Both the position numbers and the translations under genes were made by a program. The notes beneath the pieces are model-generated. The model saw only the letters and a list, made by a program, of their open reading frames with translations, made no database searches and was not told where the DNA came from. Source: Ochromonadaceae sp. CCMP2298 (taxonomy: Eukaryota > Sar > Synurophyceae > Ochromonadales > Ochromonadaceae). From it: DNA of 22,765 nt. The stretch spans positions 1 through 22,765 of the forward strand of contig MU633814.1 of the NCBI GenBank assembly GCA_026770595.1, in the 5' to 3' direction. Shown piece by piece: positions 10,245-18,052 of this stretch (position 1 is its first letter; the number at the start of each line of letters is the position of its first letter).

Positions 10245-10275
<31 letters not shown>

Positions 10276-10754
10276 GTTTGGCGAGTGAGTATATTTGTGT
10301 ATTTGAGCGTATGTCTCATGCCTCGCGCACACACGGGCAAACACAAACACTCCCAAACACGAACACAACCCTAATCGTCTCCTCCTCCCCCACCCTCCCC
10401 GCCCTCCCGTTCCCTAGTATCGACAACATGCAAATTATGTACCCCACAATCGAGCGGGTGGCTTCCGTGGGGGCGCCGCTGCTCATCTTCCACGGTGACC
10501 GCGACATTAAGATAGACATGGAGCATTCACGCAGACTTTTCCAAGTCGCCACCAACACGTCCATTGTGAGCAATGGGACTGTGCGGTCCCACGCAGGGGT
10601 GCTGACTCCCGCTGGCATAGACACGAAGGGCCACGTGGTAGAGTTGCATATTATACAAAACGCTGGCCATTGCGATTGCTACGCGAGTAGGCAGTGGCTC
10701 CATGCACTGCCCAGCTTTGTGCAAAGAGCGGAGAAGCGGCGGGAGAGCTTCTAG
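9185..10754 (+). CDS. ABHD12-type membrane alpha/beta hydrolase (lysophospholipid lipase-like)
   Basis: Two exons, 9185-10215 and 10418-10754, give 455 residues across a 202 bp intron. After a Ser-rich N-terminus and one TM segment (VCMFLVLAVVYFGLCLAAIF, about 60-80) comes an alpha/beta hydrolase domain. Family strings are VVYFHGNSNTRG, TFDYRGFADSQGSASEHG, GHSLGTAIAT, and LDSPFTTMPEAARNHP, nearly the ABHD12 pattern ESPFTNIREEAKSHP. Catalytic triad candidates are S288 (GHSLG), D373 (HGDRD) and H428 (NAGHCDC). Human ABHD12 hydrolyses lysophosphatidylserine and other monoacyl lipids at the ER; the substrate here is unproven. An insert of roughly 45 residues (about 240-285, Gly/Ser-rich) precedes the nucleophile. 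The start MGNASSSG also fits an N-myristoylation site. Downstream it is tandem with the hinge protein, 201 bp away. Confidence 0.9.
10216..10417 (+). repeat. (TG)n microsatellite and C-rich tract in ABHD12-like intron
   Basis: The intron opens GTACGTGTG and continues as a near-pure TG repeat with TATG interruptions to about 10285. It then passes into an A/C-rich stretch and a C-rich acceptor tract ending CCCTAG. Flanking exon frames require its removal. Confidence 0.8.
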
Positions 10755-10955
10755 TAAATATCTTATATAACAAATACGATTTTTCAAAGGCTAAGGCTTT
10801 ACTAAAATCCGATTTTCCTTTTACCCGGACCAAATCCCCACCCACATCGAGGTGCCTCTGCTGGCAGAGGGAGTCCCATTCATCTGTGCAGCAGTCCGGC
10901 TTCCCAATTGGCTCCTGCTGGCACTTCACCAGAGAGAGTCTCCAGCCTGATCTGA
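10755..10955 (+). promoter_or_regulatory. intergenic spacer, ABHD12-like to hinge protein
   Basis: This 201 bp spacer is shared as 3' UTR of one gene and promoter/5' UTR of the next on the same strand. An AT-rich block at 10755-10815 has no canonical AATAAA. No other feature is seen. Confidence 0.4.
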
Positions 10956-13900
10956 ATGAGCGCGCTACTGTTTCGTCCGGAGGGAGATGAGGCCGCTGCG
11001 CAGTTTGGCGGGCACATGGCGGCAGAGGAAGTCCGCAGCCTCCAAGTGGGAGATAGGTTCGACATCCTGTGCACCGGGAGCATCCACTACGTCGCAAAGG
11101 TGCTGGAGCTAGGTCCCGACCTTGCGGGGAAGCTGCATTTCGTGAAGTGGGGCAACAGGTTCGACTGGGAGGGAAAGTTCGACACCCTCTACATGGCTGC
11201 GGAGGGCAAGCACTCGGCTGGCACTTTGAATGCGCTTAACCAGTATATCGGCCCAGTCAAAGAGGAAGACGGCCGTGCAAAGCGAGCAAAGAAGCCAAAC
11301 CCTCGGTACGATAGCGTGGACGCTGTCACTAGCACTAGCACTAGCACTGTCGCTAGTGGGGGCAGGGAGAGTCGGACACTGCGGAAGGATAAGGAGAAAG
11401 AAAGCTTCGAGCAGAGCCAGAACTACAGCCAGTCCGATCTATGGCCCGCATATAGGGCAGCATCGAAGAGGAGGAGATCTGCCGATCCCACGGATGAAGA
11501 TCAGCACGCAGCCGAGCCAGTGAAGGCTGCGAGGACGGGGATGGATAAACCCACAGTGGGGGTGCACGGGAGTGGCAGTGGCAGTGGCAGTGGCAGTGGG
11601 ACTAGCGGACTTATTATTAGAATTGGGACCAAAGGGATCAATGGGACAATCGGTAGTGTTAGTGGCGTCATTGGGAGCGGGGCCAATGGAATCAATGCAG
11701 TCAGTGAGACCGGTGGGGACGGTGGGATAAATGGGAGTGGGAACAGTGGGATAAAAGGGGTTAATGGGAGCAGCGGAGTCACTGGGGTCGATGGGTCTAG
11801 CACTACCAACGGCGCCAGCCTGGTCGCAGCCCCAGCCAGCTCAAGCGACGGGGCTCAAGTTCTCTGTCCCCCACCCACAGAGGTAGAAGGGGTGGGAGTA
11901 GCAGGGACAGCTGAGACAGGGGTGCAGGGGGAGCCTCCCAGCCCCACCTCCACCCCCAACCCTACCTCCACACACAGGCTGCTGGCTGGCCTGGGCCTGG
12001 GAGTTGACGCCTTATGGGGTGCGGAGCAGGGGGAGCAGGCGGAGCAGGGAGGGCTGGGGGGGCTGGGGGCGGAATCTAGGGAGTCTGCAGATGCCAGTGT
12101 GGTCTCCCAATCCAGTGTCGATATGCACGTGGACACTTCTGGTGAGCATGAGACAGGGAAAGTAGTAGGGGCAGGGATAGGGGGCAAAGGGGGGATAGGG
12201 GTAGGGGGAGCAGGGGTAGGGTGGGCAGAGGCAGGAGCAGAGGGGTCAGATAGGGCTGCGGAGGAGTTTATGAGCCAGGTGCTGAAGGTGCGGGTCGAGG
12301 GCGGGTCGAGGGCGTCTAGCGAGGGGCAGGGGGGGAACGCCGCTTGGCAGGCAGCTTACCGCTCAATGCTGGCCAAATCTCCCCACGCCTTGGAGAGGAA
12401 CGTGGCTACTGTGGCTGCCTGGGTGGCGCAGCATCAGGATCTGTTCAGCGGGCGGGTGTACGGGCCAGTAGGTATGTACTGCGAGGTACAGACGCATCTG
12501 CAGGTGATTGCGCCGCTGTACAAAGCGATGCGCCGGAAGAAGCGCAGGAACCAGGCCCAGTTCCCCTATGGTTTCACCAGCCCCAGCCTGGAGACTGGGT
12601 TCGCCGCAATCCTGGAGCACGTCATTCCACGACGAGTGCTGCTCTCTTTCCTGGTAGAGGAGGAGGCCGACGTGGGTTTAATCGCAAAGCAGCTAATAGA
12701 CCCATCTTTGGCAGTTTGTGCAGCTCCCAAAACCCACTTTCGGAAGCTCTCCTTTGTGGAGAACGTGCCCTCCTTCTGCGGGGGAGCTTTGCTGGACACG
12801 CTGCACTGCCCGCCCCTCGTGCGGAGGTGGCTAGTCGACTCCTGCCACCTGCACTGCATCCCCTGGACCTACGGCTACGACATCTCCCCCTGGGGGCGGA
12901 TGCAGCAGGCGTGCTACATCGCCTTCAAACAGACAGAGGCGACGGTGGTGGCGGAGGGGTATGCGTACGAGCGCGCAGAGGGGGGGCTGACTTTGCGCAG
13001 GCTGGATCTGGATCACATGGGGTCTGCGAATGCCAAGGACACCACCACCATCTTACGCACTATCACACACCCTATCATCCCCGACTTCGCGGGCATCACT
13101 GGTGCCGCTGATCCCACATATCCAATAGACCCAGTAGAGCCAAAAGATCCAATCGAGCCAGCTGACGCAATAAACTCCGTCAACTCAACAAACCCAGAAG
13201 AGTCAGATTCGCAGCCAACAAACTCAATCGAGCCAGACGACCAGCCAGTGCATCGCGTCACCCCCAGCAGCAGTGGAAGTGGAGATGGAGGCGGGAATGG
13301 CGGTGACGAGGGCAAGGATGGGATGGATGAGGGCAAGGACGAAGCCCCGGCTGAAGGCTTAGAAACTAACAAGGACGAGAGTAAAGATGAGGATAAGGAG
13401 GGCAAGGATGGAGGCACTATTGACAAGGACGGTGAGGACGACGAGTCTGCAGATATGCACAGCACGGACAGTGCGGACAGATGGGACGAAGTCGAGAAGG
13501 TTGGTGACGGTATCGACGTTAGTAAGGGTATTAGCGAACAGAGCGGTAATGGTACCAGCGGTATTAGCAGTAACAACGGTAGTAGCAGAAGCAATGGTAT
13601 TAGCGGAGAGAGCGGTAGTAGCGGGCAGAGCGATAGTATTGGGCATAGCGGTAGCGCTATTAGCAGTGAGCGACTGCTGTTCACCTCTGTGGAGCAGGGG
13701 GCGGTCACGGGCAGAGAGGCAAGGGGCAACGTAGTATTCGGAATCGTCCTGCCCCCTAGCGGCAGTGCGGGAGCAGCGGTGGGGCTAGGGGTGCCGTTGA
13801 AAGCGGCGGCGGCAGCGGGGACATGGGGGGCGGTCTCTGTTGTGGCGGCGGGGGTAGGGGCAGGGGCCGGGGTAAAAGCGGGGGCGGTGACCTTCGCATC

Positions 13901-14408
13901 TTCTGGGTTTGAAGACGATTACTGGGACTCGTCGGGGGTTTATGGCGCGACGCTGACTGCTGATGCTGGCGATGACAGTATGGGTGTGGGTATAGGGGGT
14001 ATGGAGGGTCTGGGGGATGATCTGGATTGGGATAACATAGACGTGGTACCGGTGGAGGTGGAGGAGGAGATAGAGTGGGACAGCGTGGACGTCGTGCCGG
14101 TCGACGTGCTACCCCGCCTGTCCTTCACGAGCCGCGCGCCCTTCAGAGCCCCCAACGCCCCAGCGTACCCCACATACAATGCCCCAGTGGCCCCAACCGT
14201 CCCCCTTCCCCCCCCAGTGACCACCGTCCAGGCATTCCAGCAGGCGCTCTCTATCGATAGCATCCTGCTCAAGCTCCGCACAGCCATAGGCAACGTTGAC
14301 ACGTGCAGGGGGCCGCTGCGGACGAGCCACATAGACCCAGACACCCTGAGGAAGCTGCTCTCGGCGCAGCTGGCTCTGGCAGAGGCGACGAATCTGCTGC
14401 TCAGCTAA
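10956..14408 (+). CDS. Tudor/chromo-barrel-like plus SMC5-type hinge domain protein, ATPase-less
   Basis: Single uninterrupted exon, 1150 residues. Residues 31-80 (VGDRFDIL...HYVAKVLEL...LHFVKWGNRFDWEGKFD) look like a Tudor-knot/chromo-barrel fold, with the W..RFDxW-type strand seen in MRG15/MSL-like and plant Tudor-knot domains. After about 400 low-complexity residues (TSTSTS, GSGSGSG, GING/GSGN runs), residues about 482-687 resemble the SMC5 hinge: VAAWVAQHQDLFSGRVYGPV aligns with the SMC5 pattern 'V..WL..N...F.G.VY.P', followed by a C-P-x-L-V-x-x-W-L segment and HLHCIP, then an ATVVAEGYAYE strand. No Walker A, signature motif or long coiled coil is present. The C-terminal part has acidic repeats, a Ser/Gly run, and two V-V-P-V motifs flanked by acids. 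A helical segment (about 1090-1150) ends the protein. A nuclear chromatin role is inferred. Start choice: Met1, with Met21 possible. Confidence 0.8.
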   Translation: MSALLFRPEGDEAAAQFGGHMAAEEVRSLQVGDRFDILCTGSIHYVAKVLELGPDLAGKLHFVKWGNRFDWEGKFDTLYMAAEGKHSAGTLNALNQYIGPVKEEDGRAKRAKKPNPRYDSVDAVTSTSTSTVASGGRESRTLRKDKEKESFEQSQNYSQSDLWPAYRAASKRRRSADPTDEDQHAAEPVKAARTGMDKPTVGVHGSGSGSGSGSGTSGLIIRIGTKGINGTIGSVSGVIGSGANGINAVSETGGDGGINGSGNSGIKGVNGSSGVTGVDGSSTTNGASLVAAPASSSDGAQVLCPPPTEVEGVGVAGTAETGVQGEPPSPTSTPNPTSTHRLLAGLGLGVDALWGAEQGEQAEQGGLGGLGAESRESADASVVSQSSVDMHVDTSGEHETGKVVGAGIGGKGGIGVGGAGVGWAEAGAEGSDRAAEEFMSQVLKVRVEGGSRASSEGQGGNAAWQAAYRSMLAKSPHALERNVATVAAWVAQHQDLFSGRVYGPVGMYCEVQTHLQVIAPLYKAMRRKKRRNQAQFPYGFTSPSLETGFAAILEHVIPRRVLLSFLVEEEADVGLIAKQLIDPSLAVCAAPKTHFRKLSFVENVPSFCGGALLDTLHCPPLVRRWLVDSCHLHCIPWTYGYDISPWGRMQQACYIAFKQTEATVVAEGYAYERAEGGLTLRRLDLDHMGSANAKDTTTILRTITHPIIPDFAGITGAADPTYPIDPVEPKDPIEPADAINSVNSTNPEESDSQPTNSIEPDDQPVHRVTPSSSGSGDGGGNGGDEGKDGMDEGKDEAPAEGLETNKDESKDEDKEGKDGGTIDKDGEDDESADMHSTDSADRWDEVEKVGDGIDVSKGISEQSGNGTSGISSNNGSSRSNGISGESGSSGQSDSIGHSGSAISSERLLFTSVEQGAVTGREARGNVVFGIVLPPSGSAGAAVGLGVPLKAAAAAGTWGAVSVVAAGVGAGAGVKAGAVTFASSGFEDDYWDSSGVYGATLTADAGDDSMGVGIGGMEGLGDDLDWDNIDVVPVEVEEEIEWDSVDVVPVDVLPRLSFTSRAPFRAPNAPAYPTYNAPVAPTVPLPPPVTTVQAFQQALSIDSILLKLRTAIGNVDTCRGPLRTSHIDPDTLRKLLSAQLALAEATNLLLS
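11326..11357 (+). repeat. ACTAGC hexamer repeat encoding Thr-Ser
   Basis: Tandem CACTAG units at 11327-11348 encode a T-S run within the hinge protein. Similar short runs occur at 11570-11599 (GGCAGT, Gly-Ser) and 13540-13670 (AGCGGTA-like, Ser-Gly/Ile). These are slippage-grown low-complexity coding stretches. Confidence 0.7.
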
Positions 14409-14920
14409 GGTGCTCAGATGCCCACGCTACTGCTACTTCCGCAACATCGCAACTATAGAGCGAATCTCCTGCTTAGCTGACAGCAGTTGGCATTCCACAC
14501 ACGCACTCTCTTGCTTAGCCGAGTTACAGTAGGAGTAACAGGAGTGATAGGAGTAATGTGCCCAGCGCTACCGTGGGTTAGTACACTATGGTTAGGAATA
14601 ATGTTCATATGTGTTCAGCATGTACAATAAATGTCATACCAAAATAATGTCAGCAACGGCACTGCCCGTCTACAGCTAGGGATACCACAATCTTATATCA
14701 ACAATCCTGCGTAATAAACAGATTGCGCTACTCACGCGGTAGCCTGTTGCCTTGTGTTGAGGTTGGGACAAAAAGTCTGGAGGTTGGAAGTGCTGGGCAG
14801 TCTGTTGGCATCTGTTGTTCGATTGGTTTTATCACAATAGTTCAAGGCAATGTACTACAATAATTCGACTCGACTCTTGAGCAGTTGAGAGGAGGATGAG
14901 GGGGAGGTGGGGGGGGGGGA
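14409..14920 (+). other. 3' region of hinge-protein gene
   Basis: No gene is seen. It contains two more copies of a 20-base element that first appears across the stop codon (14461-14480, 14503-14523), an AGGAGTAA-type run near 14529-14558, and two AATAAA signals. A G-run (14900-14925) leads into the next region. Confidence 0.6.
14626..14631 (+). terminator. probable poly(A) signal of hinge-protein gene
   Basis: AATAAA lies 217 bp past the stop codon. A second AATAAA occurs at 14713-14718. Either could direct 3' cleavage. Confidence 0.5.
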
Positions 14921-15286
14921 GTGGGGGAAAGCTCTACCACTCTACTTCTGTATACTTTATGCGTAGTGTTCGAGACTCTCGAGGCAGCCGAGGAGGCTCA
15001 CCCGTTTCTCAAGGCGGAAGATTGGGAGGATGAGGACGATACGGAGGGTGATTGGGGGCATGAAAGTGGCGCCGGCGTTGGTGGCGCGTCGAAGAGCTGT
15101 GACGGGGAAAATACCGAAAATACCGGCCCTCTGCTCGCACGCTCAGGCAGCCCCCACAACCAAGTGACCGTGCTCAAAACTCCGGATGAAATCAGATCCA
15201 CCGCCACGCCCGAGCAGGGTAAGGGTACGGGCACGGAGAGGCAGGGGCAGGAGCAGGGGCAGGAGAGGGGGCAGGAGAGGGGGTAG
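14921..15286 (+). CDS. weak acidic open frame, possibly an exon of an unrecognised gene
   Basis: 121 codons. The part at about 14965-15218 reads like protein, with a Glu/Asp-rich stretch (AEDWEDEDDTEGDW) and no repeats, and it ends at a possible donor, GGTAAGGG at 15218. Beyond that the frame is only a G-rich minisatellite. I recognise no family and found no matching downstream exon. It could be spurious. Confidence 0.22.
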   Translation: MGESSTTLLLYTLCVVFETLEAAEEAHPFLKAEDWEDEDDTEGDWGHESGAGVGGASKSCDGENTENTGPLLARSGSPHNQVTVLKTPDEIRSTATPEQGKGTGTERQGQEQGQERGQERG

Positions 15287-15445
15287 GAGAGGGGGCAGAA
15301 GCAGAACAGGGGCAGAAGCAGAAGCAGGAGCAGGGGCAGAAGCAGAAGGAGGGTCGGAGGCAGGGGCTGGAGAATGGGCAGATGCAGAGACAGGGGCAGG
15401 GGCAGGATGGGCACGAGCAGGAGCAGATGCAGATGCAGCACGGGT
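15219..15445 (+). repeat. GGGGCAGGAGCA-type purine minisatellite
   Basis: About 225 bp of degenerate 6- and 12-base units built on GGGGCA, GGAGCA and GAAGCA. The plus strand is almost all purine with many G4 runs. Long apparent frames on both strands across it are repeat artefacts. It lies just downstream of the Sen54 gene's stop codon (that gene's 3' flank). Confidence 0.8.
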
Positions 15446-15568
15446 AGGAGAATTGGAAAATGGTGGGGTTGGGTCGGTGGGAGTTGAGCTTCACTTAACC
15501 TTGTGCCTGCTATACATTGCTGGGGTGGAGGACTGTGGAAACTGCGCTGGTCTATGCGCCTACGTTAC

Positions 15569-17023
15569 CTATGTACTATGTGCAAATGTGTCTTCTTTCC
15601 CCTGCACCTTTGAAGAAAGCGGCTTGAAAGTGAAGGGTTCGTTCTTCCACTGCAGAGAGGTGGTGGCATCGGTGAACTCCTGAAAGGGAGGAGGGGGAGG
15701 AGCGAGAGGAGGAGGGAGGGTTGGATGGTACAAAACTCTGAGATTAGGAGCAGGAACAAGGAGAAGGGCCGACAGCACGTGATTTTGTCACAAGGCATAG
15801 GGGACAGGGGACAGGAAACTGACCTCCATCAGCACGTGGCCTGAGGGCAGCAGCGTGGCGAATATCACGGGCACGCCCTGGGCCTCCTGCAGCAGGCGCA
15901 GCGTCACGGCGCAGGAGAAGGAGCTCTCCCCCTCCCTGCGGTTAAAGGGCAGAGCGCAGAGGGTAGGTAGTTGGTAGAAGGTAGGAGAGAAAAGGCAGAG
16001 GATAAAGACAGTGGTTAGAGGGGACAGTACGAGGTCAATGCAGTGAGTTCACCGTTGGAACTCTCCCCCTCCCTCCCTCCCCGTCCCCCTTTCCTCCTGT
16101 CCCCTGTTCCCCCGCTTTTCAGTCACTCACATCACGCACACGTGCGCAGAGGGTGTGCTCTCGCTCTCGTCCCGCTTGATGAACTTGCCGTCTTGCGGGT
16201 ACACGTTGTAGCAAATCAGCGCCTGCTTCAGCGTACATGAGGGATGCGCCATCACATACTCTGCGAGAGAGGGGTTCAGGAGGAGAGGCAGGACAGTTAC
16301 GTGGTGCATTTGTGAACGCCCGTGTAAGAAGAATACACAGAGACGGTGAGAGAGACAGCGAGAGAGACCGCGAGAGAGACAGCGAGAGAGACAGATATCC
16401 AGTGAGATAGAGAGCTTACGGTACAGGTCCTCGTCGCCGCGGAAGCTCTGCACGGTGGGGCCGTGACGTCTGCAGATATAGTCCAGGCTCTGAGAGAATG
16501 CGAGAATGCAAGAATGCAAGAGAAGGGCAGGACAGCGAGAGGGAAGTAAGATGAAGAGTGAAGAGTGAAGACCAGCACTCGGCGCTCAGCAGTCGGCACT
16601 TGGCAAGATCAGCATTCAATCGAGCGAGCCAGCAATCACCTTCAGCTTCATATAGGTCAAATGGCACGCCAGCGGCACTGTCTGCAGTACCAACGGGTAG
16701 AGCTGGGGAAGCTCGACGATCTCGCCTCCTCGCTCCACAAGCATGCGTCTCTTCTCGCACAGAAGTAGGGCCTCCTCGGGGTACAGGTAGTTGTGCGCAC
16801 CGACGTTGAAGCCAGTAACCTTCCAGAAGTTCCCCTTCATGGTGGTGATCTCGGCGAGGCATGACTCCGGCTGCCACTCGGCGATGGCCATCCATTTCCT
16901 GCGCGTGTCTTGCATGCCCTCTCCATCGCCACTCTCCACCCCCACCCCCGCATCTGTGCTCTCCATCTGCGCGAGGCTTAGCTTGAGGGTCTCCTCATAG
17001 TTCGTCTCGTCCGCCTCCTCCAT
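15569..17023 (-). CDS. tRNA-splicing endonuclease subunit Sen54 (TSEN54-like)
   Basis: Minus-strand exons 17023-16640, 16489-16420, 16260-16131, 15935-15824 and 15679-15569 give 268 residues; introns are 150, 159, 195 and 144 bp. Sen54 is a structural subunit paired with Sen2 in the complex that removes introns from pre-tRNAs. The N-domain has RKWMAIAEW, then GNFWKVTGF and LYPEEALLLCE, matching TSEN54 'KGKFWETMGF...LHPEEALYLLE'. A helix TYMKLK-SLDYICRRHG follows. The C-terminal part has CYNVYP, SAHVCVM, GVPVIFATLLPSGHV and a final EFTD, matching 'FDVYQ', 'PYARMCI', 'DVPLIFALVDHGD' and 'FRDFTL'. It lacks the long central insert of animal TSEN54 and so is about half that length. The start at 17023 is chosen because family-like sequence begins there; the open frame upstream to 17272 is probably 5' UTR. 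Confidence 0.88.
16336..16393 (+). repeat. GAGAGACAGC-type minisatellite in Sen54 intron 2
   Basis: Four to five imperfect units of about 12 bases (AGAGAGACAGCG / AGAGAGACCGCG) fill the middle of the 159 bp intron. No function is implied. Confidence 0.7.
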
Positions 17024-18052
17024 CTCTACTCGATTATGTTGGTTGCTAAGCTGCTGAACAGTTATCACCTTATCTGGGCAGTGCACAGCGCGGGCAGCTC
17101 GTGCGTCACGATCGTCGCCTCTGATCGAGCGGCCGGTGCAACATGAATCTCGTCCGCATGAAGTGACCTCCGCTGGGAACACAAACAGCTCACAAGATGA
17201 ACTTGAATTGAACTCTTTTGGGCCTGCTGCTGGCAACCTCCCAACGGGGAAACCCAAAACCCTGCACCCCACGGTGATTTTGTATGAAGTCTCTTTTCAA
17301 AACCCGTAAATATATTTAAGATTTGGGTCTTTTGCGTACGTTTCGAAAGTGCTTCCTCGACATGTAGGCTTTTGATGTCGTCATTTTCATGCAATTGTCA
17401 TATATAAGACGCTGTTTTTTCGTTTTTTGGGGTGCCAAACACAAAATTGAAGATGGAACAGACTTCACCCGCAACATAACCCCACCCGCTGTATTTGGGC
17501 GCGTTTGCCGGGGAGAAATGGTAAATTGCGAAATTAGAACCACAAGTTGAGGCAATAGAACGATGTTACACCCATTACCAAGAGAACTTGAGTAGATAAA
17601 TATGATTCTTGCACATCTTATTACGTAGTGTCATATAGCCAGATTCGCTTTTGTAGGTATGGATATATTCAAGGTCTGGCTATGCAAGCCTATGACACTA
17701 ATTCATAATCCAGCACGTAAAGCGACGCAAAGAGCAAGAAAGACCGCAGCCACAGTGTATTTGGGTGTATTGTATTAACTACTCCTATGTGTTGTCATAT
17801 CCTATGAAAAGCGTACACGTACTACTGTAGCCTAGACACACTTCTGTATCTGCCTAGATACACCACACACCCAACTAGGTGTTCCGATGTACCATCTACC
17901 TACCTCCCCGTGGCCCATCTGTACAGTAGTATTTACATTTTGGTAATCGAGCTGACCTCTCCCACTGCTCCTCCTACGATGTGCACAGGGCATGCGCCTT
18001 AGTAGTGCACACCCCACCCCAATCCTACCACAGCACCATCGAGATCATACGA
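17024..18052. other. long non-coding spacer, Sen54 5' flank and PDK 3' flank
   Basis: At 1029 bp this is the longest gene-free stretch apart from 14409-15568. The part near 17024-17300 should hold the Sen54 promoter and 5' UTR. From about 17300 the base composition drops to AT-rich, with no family-like reading frame on either strand. An imperfect inverted repeat (17626-17700) is listed separately. No tRNA was found. Confidence 0.55.
17626..17700. repeat. imperfect inverted repeat (potential hairpin)
   Basis: Outer arms TAGTGTCATA (17626-17635) and TATGACACTA (17691-17700) are perfect complements. Inner arms TAGCCAGA (17636-17643) and TCTGGCTA (17675-17682) are also perfect. The right side has an extra eight bases, TGCAAGCC, between its two blocks, leaving a loop of about 31 bases. 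It could be a structured RNA, a small palindromic element or a binding site. Confidence 0.7.

Noticed and set aside
12344-13111. 255-codon plus-strand frame overlapping the hinge domain
   Set aside because: It is an out-of-frame shadow rich in Arg/Gly/Ala. The other frame carries the hinge pattern.
13013-13729. 238-codon minus-strand Leu/Ser/Pro-rich frame
   Set aside because: It is the reverse of repetitive coding DNA in the hinge protein. Composition is dictated by the repeats, and there is no domain.
14998-15683. long frames on both strands across the G-rich minisatellite
   Set aside because: They encode only Leu/Pro/Cys or Arg/Gly/Glu repeats. They arise because the repeat unit length is a multiple of three.
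17832-18017. short minus-strand frame downstream of PDK
   Set aside because: 61 codons with no family signal in AT-rich spacer; expected by chance.
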